NCBI RefSeq assembly: GCF_000521785.1
Contig: NZ_JALZ01000004.1
Coordinates: 1 to 64,000 of the forward strand
Origin: Roseivivax halodurans JCM 10272
GTDB lineage: Bacteria; Pseudomonadota; Alphaproteobacteria; Rhodobacterales; Rhodobacteraceae
Direction of reading: 5' to 3'
DNA: 64,000 nucleotides
Every line of letters starts with the position of its first letter. The first letter of the stretch is position 1. Position numbers and translations under genes: made by a program. This document shows positions 1 to 10,268 of the stretch, in pieces. The notes under the pieces were generated by a model. It worked only from the letters and a program-made list of their open reading frames with translations, did not search any database and had not been told where the DNA came from.

Positions 1-509
1 TCCCTACTCCATGTGACCTCGTTGGCCCGAATTTCCAGCGTCTGTTCATCGACGCCGATGTGAATCTTGCGCCGCAGGCGGCGTTTAGCGCCACCATGCT
101 TGCGGGCGTGCCATTCGCCTTCGCCTTCCGCCTTGATGCCGGTGCTGTCGATCAGCAGGTTCAGCGGCCCCTCGGAGCCGCGGTAGGGAACGGTCACCGC
201 CAAGGCCTTCTGGCGCCGGCTCAGCGTGCTGAAATCCGGCACCGCCCAGTCGAGGCCGACCAGGCGCAGGAGGCTTTCAACGAAACCGGTCGTCTGCCAA
301 AGCGCCATGCCAAAGGGAACCTTCATCATCAGGCACGTCTGGATCGCGGCGTCGCTATATCGCCGCTGCCGGCCTCGCTTGCCGGTCGCCGACGGCACCC
401 AGACCATGTCCGGATCGAACCAGATCGTCAGGGAGCCACGCTGCTTCAGCGCTTCGTTATAGGCCGGCCAGTTCTTGGTATTGTAGTTCGGCGGGAGAGG
501 TCTGCTCAT
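1..509 (-). CDS. IS5-family transposase (partial, 3' end outside window)
   Basis: The first 169 residues of a DDE transposase are visible, beginning MSRPLPPNYNTKNW. The segment LLIDSTGIK followed by EGEGEWHARKHGGAKRR is the signature around the first catalytic aspartate of IS5-family enzymes, and KIHIGVDEQTLEIRA follows in the usual place. The frame is open over the whole visible part, with no stop or frameshift. The second Asp and the Glu of the DDE triad would lie beyond position 1, so activity cannot be judged. The start at 509 matches the usual start of this transposase group. Confidence 0.85.
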   Translation of the reverse strand, partial: MSRPLPPNYNTKNWPAYNEALKQRGSLTIWFDPDMVWVPSATGKRGRQRRYSDAAIQTCLMMKVPFGMALWQTTGFVESLLRLVGLDWAVPDFSTLSRRQKALAVTVPYRGSEGPLNLLIDSTGIKAEGEGEWHARKHGGAKRRLRRKIHIGVDEQTLEIRANEVTWSR

Positions 510-574
510 GGCGCCCCAGCTACCACTCTGAATTCACGAGATGAATCCTACATCCGACTTTGCGCAACAAAGCC
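1..574 (-). mobile_element. IS5-family insertion sequence, 5' portion
   Basis: The left edge of the window lies inside an insertion sequence. Its transposase gene reads leftward and runs off the edge. The outer end is at about 574: read on the minus strand, the end begins GGCTTTGTTGCGCAAAGTC, the terminal inverted repeat style of IS5/IS903-group elements. The other end is outside the window, so the target duplication cannot be checked. The element sits directly upstream of the defence operon and may have brought or interrupted promoter sequence. Confidence 0.8.
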
Positions 575-942
575 TGCGGGCTACACAACCGTAGACTTGC
601 CGGCTCATTGACCGCGCGGGTGTTCGAGAAATAGCTTACCTGCAACTATTTGGAAAGCGATTCCGATGGCGACATCAATTGGTTGAGCATGCAGATTTGG
701 GCTTTTGCTGGCACAATTGATGTTCTTCAAACGTTAAACGTGGCCGCAATTTCGTAACTGGCGGGATCCTTGCTCCGATAGGTCGAGAGTCAATACGTAG
801 ATATTTAATGGATCGACGTTGTGCCCTTCTTGGTACAAATTCAAATTTCCCTATCAAATATGACGCCACGGAAAATCAGAAACATGCATCTTGCATTGCC
901 TCGAGGCGGGTCGCATGGTTGCTCCGGGGTAGGGTTCTTGAA
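575..942. other. Gap between the IS end and the defence operon; putative promoter region
   Basis: This 368-bp stretch has no convincing gene. It is AT-richer than its surroundings and includes a short AACGTTAAACGT repeat near 736 and an AT-rich TAGATATTTAAT segment near 797. The promoter of the downstream operon presumably lies here, but no sigma70-type pair can be assigned with confidence. An in-frame ATG at 808 would extend the next gene, but the extra 45 residues do not look like protein and have no ribosome-binding site. Confidence 0.4.
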
Positions 943-3900
943 ATGGCATTAGTTGACGATTCAGTCCAGGGTATTGGAGTGGAGCCGGATGGAAGGCCCT
1001 TGTATGCCTATTGCGTCGGCGAGAAACTCTATCACGAGCTTAGAGACACTGTCGGACACAATCTAAAGCTTGGCCGTTTCAAAACTGCGGCTGCACCTTT
1101 TGTTCTTTGGGCGGCCGAAAGATATCGGAAAGAGTATGACGGCGGCGGACTGTCGTGGGAATTCCTGACGGAGCCGCTGGGCATTGCCCTCACCCAGCAG
1201 CAGCTGCGTGAAATCACGGGCGTGGGCATGGCGCGCATGGGACGCTCCGTTCGCCGGCTGGACAGCGGCGTGCAGTATCTGCGCGCCATCGCCGCGGAGG
1301 GCGGGATCCCGGTCAGGCTCCTGAGCGACCAGCGGGGCGGCTATCGCGCCGCGCTGGTCGGATTGGTGGCCGATCTTTCCCGCATCGGACTGGGGTGCCC
1401 GCGGGATGTTGCACTGACTTTCGCGGCCCAGCGGACGCGCCGCCTTCCCGTCGGCTACCGCACGGGCGAATATCACGCGCTCTTCGTGGATTTCGCTTTC
1501 GAGGTTCTCGAATTGAGGGAGCTCGCGCCGGAAGGCATGTCGGCGCAGGAGGTCGAGCCGTTTCTTGACCGGGGCAAGCCGGGCTGGAGGGACGCCCTTT
1601 CTTTGCGGCTCGATGGTGACGCCGCACGAAGCCTGTTATCGGACGCAGTCCTCGTCTCCGCTCGTCATGGATTGGTTACAGACCCGATGACCCGGGTGCT
1701 GCGACGCTGCGAAGACGGTAATTGGTCAGCATGGATCGAAGTCGAGGAGGCTGCAGAAATTGCGCCGCAACTGGTTCAGGGCGTCGAACCGGATCGACGA
1801 CGGTTGCGTCTGGCTCCGGTCGGCGCGCTTGCATCAGCCGTGCCGGACCTGCTCTTCGCTCTGGATCGAGAGACGCCCGACAGGCCCTGGGACAGCCGCC
1901 GGATCAGCGGGCGCCGAACGGCGCGCTTTCATTTCCCGCTGAATACTGGGGCCGAACTGATGGCCATGGCCGATGGAGCATTCCTCGGCCGGGTGAGGCT
2001 CGCCGGTGGCGAGGCGATCGAGATCGATGCCGGGCCGACGTTCTGGAGGCTGGCGGAAATGGGTGAAGCCGGGGCCGAGGCGCTGTCTTATGCTGGAAAC
2101 GGGGCCCTCCGGACACATGACCCGCATGTCTGGATGCTGGCCGAAGGAGGCAAGGTTCCCGATTGCACCGGCTCTCTTGTTGCCGAACCTGACGGATCGG
2201 TGCCTGGAGGGACGATCTGGCGACTGTCTGGGAACGGGCGTGTCCTTGTCGCCGGCGGCAATGCCCAGATCGAAACAGGAGCTGAAGAAGATACCCGCGA
2301 AGAGATCCACGCAAGCGGCCCATTGGAATATCGCTTGCTCGATACGCGCGGCACGCCGGTGCATCGCGGAGTGCCGGCGATCCTTCATCGGCATCCCGGA
2401 CGTGGTTTCCGACAATTGCTCGGAGCGGAACTGCGCCATCAGATAGCGGGGAGCACGATATGGCATGGCGGATCCCCCTCGGATACAATGATGGGCCGCG
2501 TTTCCTTCGCCGTCCGCGAGGGCGCCGGGGTTGGTGCCCGGGTCACGGTGAACTTGGTCCCTCCCAAGTTCTCGGCCGGGGAGGTGACGTATGGGGACGA
2601 TCCATGCAGGCGGATCCGTTTTGATGGCGTGCCGCAAGGATGGTTGTTGCGGGTAGCATCCGGAAAACCGCAGCAACCCGACGCCGATGGCGTTGTCGAG
2701 GTGCGGCTTGACGCTCCCATAGGCAGCCAGGCGCGATTGCCACTGACGTTGGCCGGTCCCAATGGGGCGCCGCCCATGTCCTGGGTCCTGAATCTGCCGC
2801 GCCCTCGGGGCGAGTTCCAGACAGTCGCGGGCGAGACACTGGCGTCAAACCAAGACATCTCGATGCAGACCCTGAAGGACTGGCGGATCGTCCCGGCGGA
2901 AGATAGGCGGACAGAGTTGCGGATCCGTCTGCACAGTGCCTCGGCTGGAGGTGCGCCGATCGTCGGCAGGCGGGTAACGGTCGAGCAGCCACTGTCGGCT
3001 TTTCGGTCACTCTTGGAAGAGATGCTCGTGACAGGCGGTGCCGATGCCGAGCTCCGGCTTAGGGTGATCACGGGCGCAGACCAATCGCCGCGACTCATAG
3101 TGCGTCACGCGCTGGGGGAAACACGGCTTCTGGGCGAGGACGTGTTGGTGCTCAATGACCAGACGCCGGTGCACGAACCCGCGCTCGCGATCACTGCCGT
3201 AGATCTGAACGACCCGGCCCGCGTGGTGGAGACTGGAGCCCGGGGCCTTTCGCACCTGGGAAGAGGGCGCTGGTTCCTGTTGCCGCGGAGAGGCAGCGCG
3301 CCTATGCGCCCCCCACGCCCCTACGTACGTCCTGAGCCTGCCGGGACTACAGGACAGGATGCGCCCAGACGGGCTGACCGTATTGCGCACTACGCCCGCC
3401 GCTTTTCAGAAACCAACATCGAAAATGACCTCGCTCGCCTGGCTGCCTTGTCCGAGATGCTTCTTGCAAACGGCGTCTCGCCATCCGCACTGGACGAGGT
3501 GCACGCACTGGCAAAAGTGCCCTCGGCTGCCGTACGACTGCTGTTTCGTGTCGCGCCGTCCGACCTTGAGGACGCACTATCTCTGGATTTGCACGGTGGC
3601 CCGGGATGGTCTTTCATCGGTCCTGTGGATTGGGCGAAAGGCTTCGCGGATGAGGCGGCGGCTGTGCACGCGACTTTGGCAGCGCTGCCTGCTCTTGCCG
3701 ATAGGGCAGACGAGCATGCCCGCGACGCTGTGACCGCGCGTGCGGCGGACATCCTGCGGTTGCGTCCGGCACTGGAGGGACATGTCGCCCTCGCGCTTCA
3801 GCAATTGGATCCGATGGCAATCGCCGCCCTTGCACAGCGCCTTGGCGGCCTGTCGCGCGGGCTACAGAATCCTGAGGGCACGCTGCTGGAAACCGCGCGA

Positions 3901-4167
3901 GCCATCATTAGCCGCCAAGCCGAGAATCCGCATTCATTGCACACCTTGGCCGCGCGAAGACGTCCCTCCGGCTTCGATGTCTTTCACCCCGACTTGCGCG
4001 GCTTGATCGAGGCACCGCTTGTCGTGGCCGAGATTGCCTTCGGCCTGCGACCGCCGCCGACCACCAGAGAACGTGTAGAGCTGCTGCTTGCGGTACAGGC
4101 AGACCAGGCCGCCTACGAGACTGCGCAACCGGCAGCAATCGCCTGGCTGGCGCAGCAGAGAACCTGA
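943..4167 (+). CDS. druH: DruH-like (STY4851/ECs_5259-type) protein, Druantia type III component
   Basis: A large protein of 1074 residues with no recognisable catalytic motif. Its length, the N-terminal block DGRPLYAY at about residues 16-23, and its place directly ahead of a giant DUF1998 helicase match the STY4851/ECs_5259 family, whose members pair with DruE as DruH in Druantia type III anti-phage systems. What DruH does biochemically is not established. The start at 943 is preferred over an in-frame ATG at 808 because it puts the conserved block near the N terminus. It is separated from the helicase gene by only 11 bp and is likely the first gene of the operon. The family assignment is from length, context and motif memory, not from a search. 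Confidence 0.65.
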   Translation: MALVDDSVQGIGVEPDGRPLYAYCVGEKLYHELRDTVGHNLKLGRFKTAAAPFVLWAAERYRKEYDGGGLSWEFLTEPLGIALTQQQLREITGVGMARMGRSVRRLDSGVQYLRAIAAEGGIPVRLLSDQRGGYRAALVGLVADLSRIGLGCPRDVALTFAAQRTRRLPVGYRTGEYHALFVDFAFEVLELRELAPEGMSAQEVEPFLDRGKPGWRDALSLRLDGDAARSLLSDAVLVSARHGLVTDPMTRVLRRCEDGNWSAWIEVEEAAEIAPQLVQGVEPDRRRLRLAPVGALASAVPDLLFALDRETPDRPWDSRRISGRRTARFHFPLNTGAELMAMADGAFLGRVRLAGGEAIEIDAGPTFWRLAEMGEAGAEALSYAGNGALRTHDPHVWMLAEGGKVPDCTGSLVAEPDGSVPGGTIWRLSGNGRVLVAGGNAQIETGAEEDTREEIHASGPLEYRLLDTRGTPVHRGVPAILHRHPGRGFRQLLGAELRHQIAGSTIWHGGSPSDTMMGRVSFAVREGAGVGARVTVNLVPPKFSAGEVTYGDDPCRRIRFDGVPQGWLLRVASGKPQQPDADGVVEVRLDAPIGSQARLPLTLAGPNGAPPMSWVLNLPRPRGEFQTVAGETLASNQDISMQTLKDWRIVPAEDRRTELRIRLHSASAGGAPIVGRRVTVEQPLSAFRSLLEEMLVTGGADAELRLRVITGADQSPRLIVRHALGETRLLGEDVLVLNDQTPVHEPALAITAVDLNDPARVVETGARGLSHLGRGRWFLLPRRGSAPMRPPRPYVRPEPAGTTGQDAPRRADRIAHYARRFSETNIENDLARLAALSEMLLANGVSPSALDEVHALAKVPSAAVRLLFRVAPSDLEDALSLDLHGGPGWSFIGPVDWAKGFADEAAAVHATLAALPALADRADEHARDAVTARAADILRLRPALEGHVALALQQLDPMAIAALAQRLGGLSRGLQNPEGTLLETARAIISRQAENPHSLHTLAARRRPSGFDVFHPDLRGLIEAPLVVAEIAFGLRPPPTTRERVELLLAVQADQAAYETAQPAAIAWLAQQRT

Positions 4168-4178
4168 GAGGGCGAACC

Positions 4179-7100
4179 ATGAAAGACCAGAGCGCATTGC
4201 CGAGTTCTGGATACAACGCGATTCTGGCGCGCGTGAACGACCGCGCGGCTGACGCTGTCATCGGTAAGGGACGCGTGCAGTCGCGCAGCTTACGCGCCAA
4301 TTTGTCTGCGCGGTTGCACGGGCAGGCCGGCGGACCTGACGCTTTCGTGGCTGACCCGGTCTTCGAGGCGGCGCGCGTTTGGGAACGGGCAGACGTATGC
4401 CTCGACGACTTGGCCGGAGGGATGCTCGACGAAGATCTTGTCGCGGCATTGGACCGCGGGACCCTGCTGGACGGCACACCGAATGACCGACGCTGGCCAC
4501 GGCGCGGCGACGATGTCGCGCCATACCTGCACCAGCTCCGCGCTTGGGAGGCGGCCGAGGCTGGGCGCAGTTTCATGGTCACCAGCGGGACCGGGTCAGG
4601 CAAGACCGAGTGCTTCATGATCCCGATGCTGAACGACCTTCTACGCAGCCACAAACCCGGCGAAACGGGCGTGCGGGGCATCGTGCTCTATCCGCTGAAC
4701 GCTCTGATCGACAGTCAGAAAGAGCGCCTGGGTGCGTGGATGGACCCGCTGGCAAACCGGCTGTCTTATGCGCTCTACAACCGCCACATGCCGGATACTC
4801 TGCCGGGACCCAAGAGACGCGGCGCTCAGGTGATGGAACGTCGGGCGATGCGCCAGGCGACACCCTCGCTCATGGTGACCAATGTTACCATGCTGGAATA
4901 CATGCTGATGCGTGCACAGGATCGGCCGATCCTTGACAAGTCGCAGGGCACGCTGCGGTGGATCGTGCTTGACGAGGCGCACAGTTACGTCGGTGCACAG
5001 GCGGCGGAGATGGCTCTTCTGCTGCGCCGCGTGCGCGATGCATTCGGGGTGGCTCCGGAAGATGTCCGCCTTGCTGCGACGTCCGCAACGATCGGCGAAG
5101 GCGACGAGAACCGGGAGACCTTGCGACAGTTCCTGGCCGATCTGGCGGGCCTGAGCCCCGCTCAGGTCGAGGTGATAGAAGGTCAGGAACGAGCGCCTCA
5201 TCTGCCGCCAGAAGGCCCGGACGAAACGCTGGAGCCGGATACGATGCCGTCTGCGCCCGATGTACTGTGGCGCAAGCTGGCTCCGAACCCTCGATTGCGA
5301 AAGGTGCGCACCGCGATGCGTGATCGCGGTATCGGCCTTCGTGCGGCGGCAGCGTTGATGGGGCGCGAAAGCGATACGGAAGGCGCGCTGCGCCTTCTTG
5401 AAGCGGCGGCGCAGGCGATTGATCCGGACACAGGCGTCGCGCTTGCCCCATGGCGGCTGCATGTGTTCCATCGGGCGCAAGGCGGGCTCTGGGCCTGTGT
5501 CGATCCCGAGTGTTCCAAGCGCGACGAGGCCCTGCTTCAGGAGGACCGAGACTGGCCCTTCGGTAGGATCCACTTCGCCGAAAGGGATAGGTGCGACTGC
5601 GGAGCACCGGTGTTGGAGATCGCAGCTTGCGATGAATGCGGCACCCCATGGCTGCGCGCAGAGGTCGTCAATGAGGGCCCACATCGTATATTGCGACCAG
5701 CTCACGGAGCGGGGATCGATGACGACTACATCTTGGATGTGGAACCCGAGGACGACGATGACGGTGAACCTGCCGCATCGCTTCTATCCGAAAACGTGAT
5801 CGTCGGACCCGGAAACGGGACTGAGGGGGAATTTCTTCGCTTTTCCGACGCGCACCTGTTCGAACATCCAAAGGAGGGAGACCGCGTTCTGTCGCTCACC
5901 ATCCTCGCGGAACAAGATCGCAGGTGTTGCGAGCGTGCCGGGCACAAGGGCGTTACCGTGCGTCCCCAACGTTTCGGTGCGCCGTTCCTGATGGGCAACG
6001 CGATGCCGCTGCTCATCGAGGCAGCTAAGCCCAGTAGCCATGACCATCCGGTTCCGTTCGGGGGGCGGCGGCTTCTGTCTTTCACAGACTCCCGCCAGGG
6101 CACCGCGCGTTTCTCTGCGAAGCTCCAGCAGGATGCGGAGCGCACGCTGACACGGGCAATCATGTACCACTCGGTCCAGAACCGGGAGGGCGATCCGGAA
6201 AAAGCCGCCCAGATCCGGGCCACTATTGAAGCTCTCCGCCCGGCGGCCGCATCCAATCCTTTGCTCGCAGCGAGCTTGGCGGAACAAGAGGCCGCATTGC
6301 ACGCTGCCGAAGGCGCCCCGAGGCCCGTGCCGTGGTCGGATATGGTGCAGCGCGTCGCACAGAATGAAGAGTTCCGCAACTTCGCGCGGCCAGTCTGGCA
6401 CAATCGGCCGGAGAAGGGCGACGATGCATTGGGAACCCATCCCACGGCCTTGGCCGAGCTGTTTCTCTACCGCGAGCTTTTCCGCCGTCCCCGTCTTCAG
6501 AACAACGTCGAGACGATGGGCCTGGCCCGGCTTCTGTTCCCCGAGCTTGTCGCGCAGGCGCGCTTGTCGGTTCCCGATCCTCTGCGCGAGGCGGGCCAAA
6601 ATCAAACCGTCTGGGCCGATCTTCTGCATGCGGCTGTGGACCTTGTGTTCAGAACCAACCTGGCGATCCGACTGCCGGAAGACCCTGCGGACGTGCGGCA
6701 CTGGATCTCGCCGCACAGCGCTCTGTCCGCGGTCGTGGAACCTGGTCTCTCCAAGGACGACGTGCCTGGTGTTGGTAACCCCCGTTTCTTTCCAACAGCG
6801 CAATCCGATCGCTCCAACCTCGTCCGTCTCGTCTATCGTCTGATCGGTGGCAGCATGGACAGCGCCACGGACGTAGAGCGCGCCGCCGCTACACTTGCGG
6901 CGATCTGGGACCGGCTGCGCAAGGCGGGAGTCATCGTCAATGCCGCCTCCGGCGTCTGGCGTGTCGAGTTCAAAAGGGCCGCCATCGCACCGGTCGAAAC
7001 GGCATTCGAGTGCTCGGTCACCCGGCGGCTCCTGCCCTTCGCGCCGGGAGGGCTGTCGCTGAACGCCATTGCCGCAAGCGAAGTCACCCGCGCCGTCGCT

Positions 7101-10100
7101 ATGCCGACGCTACCCTTGGCCGTGCCGGTTGGCACATCGGCGGCCCAACGGGATACGCTGCGGGCCTGGCTTGCGCACGACCCGATCGTCGCCGGGCTCC
7201 GCCTCGAGGGGCACTGGACGGATTTGCACGACCGGACTGCCGAGTTCACGCCTTTCTTGCGCGCCCAGGAGCATTCCGCACAGATCGACCGGCAGAGCCT
7301 GAAGACCTATGAGGACGCTTTCCGTGAGGGTAGGATCAACGTGCTGAACTGTTCCACAACCATGGAAATGGGCGTGGACATTCCTGACGTTGGTCTTGTG
7401 GTAAACACCAACGTCCCGCCTTCTCCTGCCAACTACCGGCAACGTATCGGTCGTGCCGGTCGACGGGGTGAGCCATGGGCCATGGCGTTCACCTTCTGCA
7501 AGGACTTGCCGCTCGACAATATGATCTTCCGCGAGCCGGAGAGATTGCTCGGCGCGCAGGTCGCGGCGCCGCAGGTCCGGCTCGACTCCGCGATCCTTGT
7601 GCAGCGCCATGTGAATGCGGCGCTGTTGGGGCTCTTCCTGCGCGAGGGTGGCGGGATGAGCATTCGGACTAACATGGCCTCGTTCATGGGCGCGACGGAG
7701 GCGATGGACGCGCCCTTCCTGCCCGACAGTGTGGCCGATGATTTCCTCTTTGCACTCAAGGGCGATTGGGGCGCTCAGGACGGTGTCTCCCAGGCGCTGG
7801 CCAGGCTGGTCAGGGGGACCTGTCTTGCAGGCCATACTGGGCTGGTGTCGCGCGCCGAGGGCGACTTTGGCGCCATGCGAAATCGCTGGCGCGACGAATA
7901 CGAACAACTCGTCGAGGCGCAGTCGGTCTATGCTGATACTGACCCGGCGCATTGGCTCTACCGCAAGCGCGCGAAGCGCTTGCGGGAGGAGTTCATGATG
8001 ACCGAACTTGCCCGACGCGGGTTCACGCCTTCCTATGGCTTCCCGGTGGATGTGGTTTCCTTTGACCATGCCGGGAAAGGGCGGGGCGAGCCCGGGCCTT
8101 CGCGCCCGCTGGACATGGCAATCCGGGAGTATTCGCCAGGATGTGAAGTGGTGATTGACGGGCTGGTACATCGGTCCGATGGCGTGCTGCCGACCTGGGG
8201 CAACCGTAACGATCCCGGCTCGGTCGAGGATCTCCGGACACTGTTCACCTGCCGGTCGTGTAATCTGTTCGGCACCACGCGGCACGAGGCAGCCGATTGC
8301 CCGCGCTGCGGTAAACCACTCGTCCGAACAGAGATTTTGCGCCCTGCGGGCTTCCTCGGGACCCGCCGTCCACACAGCGCTTATGAGAAACTGGCCTATG
8401 TGCCGCCCGACCCGCCCCGTGTGTCGGCCGAGCCGGAGAACTGGGTGTCGCTTCCCGATCCCGAGGTCGGCCGCCAACGCACTGCGCGTGAAGGGCGGGT
8501 CCTGGTCACCGCTTCGGGCGATCACGGTGACGGCTACGCGGTCTGCATCGCCTGCGGTCGCGCAGAGGCAGAGATCGGAGAACACGACTCGCCGCTGCCC
8601 GCCGGGATGGTCCGACACCGGCCCCTTCAAAAGCTGCGCGACAACCCACGCCACGACGGGCTTTGCCCGGCGAACGACGACGCCTCTCGCAAGATCCGGC
8701 GGCATGTGAAACTCGGAACCGAGATGGTGACCGACGTGTTCGAGCTTCAGCTCGATTCGCTGCCAAGCACTGAAGCAGGCAAAGGTAAGGCCTCAGCCAT
8801 CGGCGCCGCGCTGCGGGAGGCGCTTGGCGCACGGCTCGGCGTGGATGCCGAAACCATGGGCCTCGCCGTCGCGCCCAGCCTGCGGCCCGACGAGGCCCGG
8901 CGGAGCGCAGTATTCCTTTATGACAAGGCTTCGGGGGGATCTGGATTTGCCTCCGCTGCGGATCGTGACCTGCCAAGCCTCCTGCGCGAAGCCGCGTCGC
9001 GCCTTAGCTGCCCGGCCAATTGCGCCACGGGATGCCCGGAATGCGTGTTGCGGCGCGATCTGCAATTTGGCACGGCAATGGATCGACCCGGCGCGCTGGA
9101 GATGCTGAAGAAGGAGATCTTACCGCGCCTTGAACTTCCGGAGGCATTGCAGCTTTTCGGCCCATCAACGCAGGCAGTCACGCGCCCGCTCGCCGATTGG
9201 ATTGGTCGGCAATTGGCACACGGCGCTATTGAGCGCCTGGCGCTCTTCCTTACCGACCCGCCTTCCGGCTGGGACGTGGCCGAATGGCCCGGAACGCGCA
9301 TTGCCGAAGATGCCGGCCGTACCGGTGTCCCGGTCACAATCGTGATGCGGTCGTCTGATGTCCACCGCCTGGAGATGTCGCAGAAGCTGGACCTGGTTCG
9401 CCTCGTCACCCGTGCACGCGCAACCTTGCACCTGGCAGACGATCTGCCCGCGGCAGGCGATGCGCCAATCCTCGCTGAGACCCGTCTCGATGGGCAGGAG
9501 ATTGCCATTGCTGCACCAGATCAGGATGCCGGCCATGTGAACCGTCACTGGGGGGACGTCTCGCGGACGCTGGCTGTGCGTGGCCCTCGTGTGCCGTTGG
9601 CGGTCAGCGCGGCGCTTTCGTTGGACAAGGTCACGGCTTATGGCGAGGGCAACTCCGCCCAAAAGGACGTGACCACCGAACTGGATGGTCCGGTCGGGCA
9701 GTTCGGCCAGCGGTTCTGGGGCATCGCGAAGGGTCTGCGCCCTCAGGTTTTCACCGGCTCGGCCCGTCTCGTGCAGGTTACTTACAATGATCGATACTTG
9801 CGCAGTCCGTTCACTGCGCGCCTCCTCTTCGAGGCATGGCGCACGCTTCCATTGAAGAACGCGGATACGCGGCTGGACATCGTGACAGAGGCGCTTGGGT
9901 CGCCCGAACGACCAGGGTTCCTACTCTGGCACAATTGGGAAACGGATATGCTCCGTGGGGAGGTTCTGTCGGCGCTCCTCCCTGGCGCTTCGGTAATACT
10001 CGGAACAAAGTCCGACTGCGCCCATGCGCGTTTCTTCCGTTTCCGCTTCGAAGATGGATCGGAGACTTCCCTGTTTCTGGACCAAGGGTTCGGAGCTTGG

Positions 10101-10241
10101 CGCGAAGCCTCGCGCCGGACTTCACGGTTCGCTCATGATGTCACCCCCGATGCGCAGGCCCGCGCGCTTAGAGACTTGCGGTTCGATGTGGCTTTGCAGG
10201 ACGGCGGACGTTTCCCTTCCCCCGTCTGGCTACGCTGGTAG
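4179..10241 (+). CDS. druE: DruE-like DEAD/DEAH helicase with DUF1998, Druantia
   Basis: A 2020-residue superfamily 2 helicase. Walker A is TSGTGSGKT at residues 135-143, the DEAH box is at 265-268 (VLDEAHSY), SATIGEG is motif III, and QRIGRAGRRG at 1088-1097 is motif VI. Between the helicase lobes lie cysteine pairs near residues 440-495 (CVDPEC, CDCG, CDEC) that suggest a zinc-binding insert. A second CxxC pair set (CRSCN, CPRCG) and the DUF1998 cysteine cluster CPANCATGCPEC near residue 1611 follow. Size and order fit DruE of Druantia, the only protein shared by all Druantia types; DISARM DrmA is related but shorter. All main helicase motifs look intact. A GAGAGGG ribosome-binding site precedes the ATG. 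The next gene begins 27 bp downstream on the same strand. Confidence 0.8.
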   Translation: MKDQSALPSSGYNAILARVNDRAADAVIGKGRVQSRSLRANLSARLHGQAGGPDAFVADPVFEAARVWERADVCLDDLAGGMLDEDLVAALDRGTLLDGTPNDRRWPRRGDDVAPYLHQLRAWEAAEAGRSFMVTSGTGSGKTECFMIPMLNDLLRSHKPGETGVRGIVLYPLNALIDSQKERLGAWMDPLANRLSYALYNRHMPDTLPGPKRRGAQVMERRAMRQATPSLMVTNVTMLEYMLMRAQDRPILDKSQGTLRWIVLDEAHSYVGAQAAEMALLLRRVRDAFGVAPEDVRLAATSATIGEGDENRETLRQFLADLAGLSPAQVEVIEGQERAPHLPPEGPDETLEPDTMPSAPDVLWRKLAPNPRLRKVRTAMRDRGIGLRAAAALMGRESDTEGALRLLEAAAQAIDPDTGVALAPWRLHVFHRAQGGLWACVDPECSKRDEALLQEDRDWPFGRIHFAERDRCDCGAPVLEIAACDECGTPWLRAEVVNEGPHRILRPAHGAGIDDDYILDVEPEDDDDGEPAASLLSENVIVGPGNGTEGEFLRFSDAHLFEHPKEGDRVLSLTILAEQDRRCCERAGHKGVTVRPQRFGAPFLMGNAMPLLIEAAKPSSHDHPVPFGGRRLLSFTDSRQGTARFSAKLQQDAERTLTRAIMYHSVQNREGDPEKAAQIRATIEALRPAAASNPLLAASLAEQEAALHAAEGAPRPVPWSDMVQRVAQNEEFRNFARPVWHNRPEKGDDALGTHPTALAELFLYRELFRRPRLQNNVETMGLARLLFPELVAQARLSVPDPLREAGQNQTVWADLLHAAVDLVFRTNLAIRLPEDPADVRHWISPHSALSAVVEPGLSKDDVPGVGNPRFFPTAQSDRSNLVRLVYRLIGGSMDSATDVERAAATLAAIWDRLRKAGVIVNAASGVWRVEFKRAAIAPVETAFECSVTRRLLPFAPGGLSLNAIAASEVTRAVAMPTLPLAVPVGTSAAQRDTLRAWLAHDPIVAGLRLEGHWTDLHDRTAEFTPFLRAQEHSAQIDRQSLKTYEDAFREGRINVLNCSTTMEMGVDIPDVGLVVNTNVPPSPANYRQRIGRAGRRGEPWAMAFTFCKDLPLDNMIFREPERLLGAQVAAPQVRLDSAILVQRHVNAALLGLFLREGGGMSIRTNMASFMGATEAMDAPFLPDSVADDFLFALKGDWGAQDGVSQALARLVRGTCLAGHTGLVSRAEGDFGAMRNRWRDEYEQLVEAQSVYADTDPAHWLYRKRAKRLREEFMMTELARRGFTPSYGFPVDVVSFDHAGKGRGEPGPSRPLDMAIREYSPGCEVVIDGLVHRSDGVLPTWGNRNDPGSVEDLRTLFTCRSCNLFGTTRHEAADCPRCGKPLVRTEILRPAGFLGTRRPHSAYEKLAYVPPDPPRVSAEPENWVSLPDPEVGRQRTAREGRVLVTASGDHGDGYAVCIACGRAEAEIGEHDSPLPAGMVRHRPLQKLRDNPRHDGLCPANDDASRKIRRHVKLGTEMVTDVFELQLDSLPSTEAGKGKASAIGAALREALGARLGVDAETMGLAVAPSLRPDEARRSAVFLYDKASGGSGFASAADRDLPSLLREAASRLSCPANCATGCPECVLRRDLQFGTAMDRPGALEMLKKEILPRLELPEALQLFGPSTQAVTRPLADWIGRQLAHGAIERLALFLTDPPSGWDVAEWPGTRIAEDAGRTGVPVTIVMRSSDVHRLEMSQKLDLVRLVTRARATLHLADDLPAAGDAPILAETRLDGQEIAIAAPDQDAGHVNRHWGDVSRTLAVRGPRVPLAVSAALSLDKVTAYGEGNSAQKDVTTELDGPVGQFGQRFWGIAKGLRPQVFTGSARLVQVTYNDRYLRSPFTARLLFEAWRTLPLKNADTRLDIVTEALGSPERPGFLLWHNWETDMLRGEVLSALLPGASVILGTKSDCAHARFFRFRFEDGSETSLFLDQGFGAWREASRRTSRFAHDVTPDAQARALRDLRFDVALQDGGRFPSPVWLRW

Positions 10242-10268
10242 TGTGCGATTCAGAACAGGAGTCCTTTG

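Noticed and set aside
808-942. Upstream extension of the DruH-like gene
   Set aside because: The extra 45 residues have no family similarity or ribosome-binding site and lie in AT-rich leader sequence.
943-10241. DISARM as an explanation for the DUF1998 helicase
   Set aside because: No DrmB or phospholipase-D-type DrmC gene is present, and the helicase is longer than DrmA; the Druantia type III layout fits better.
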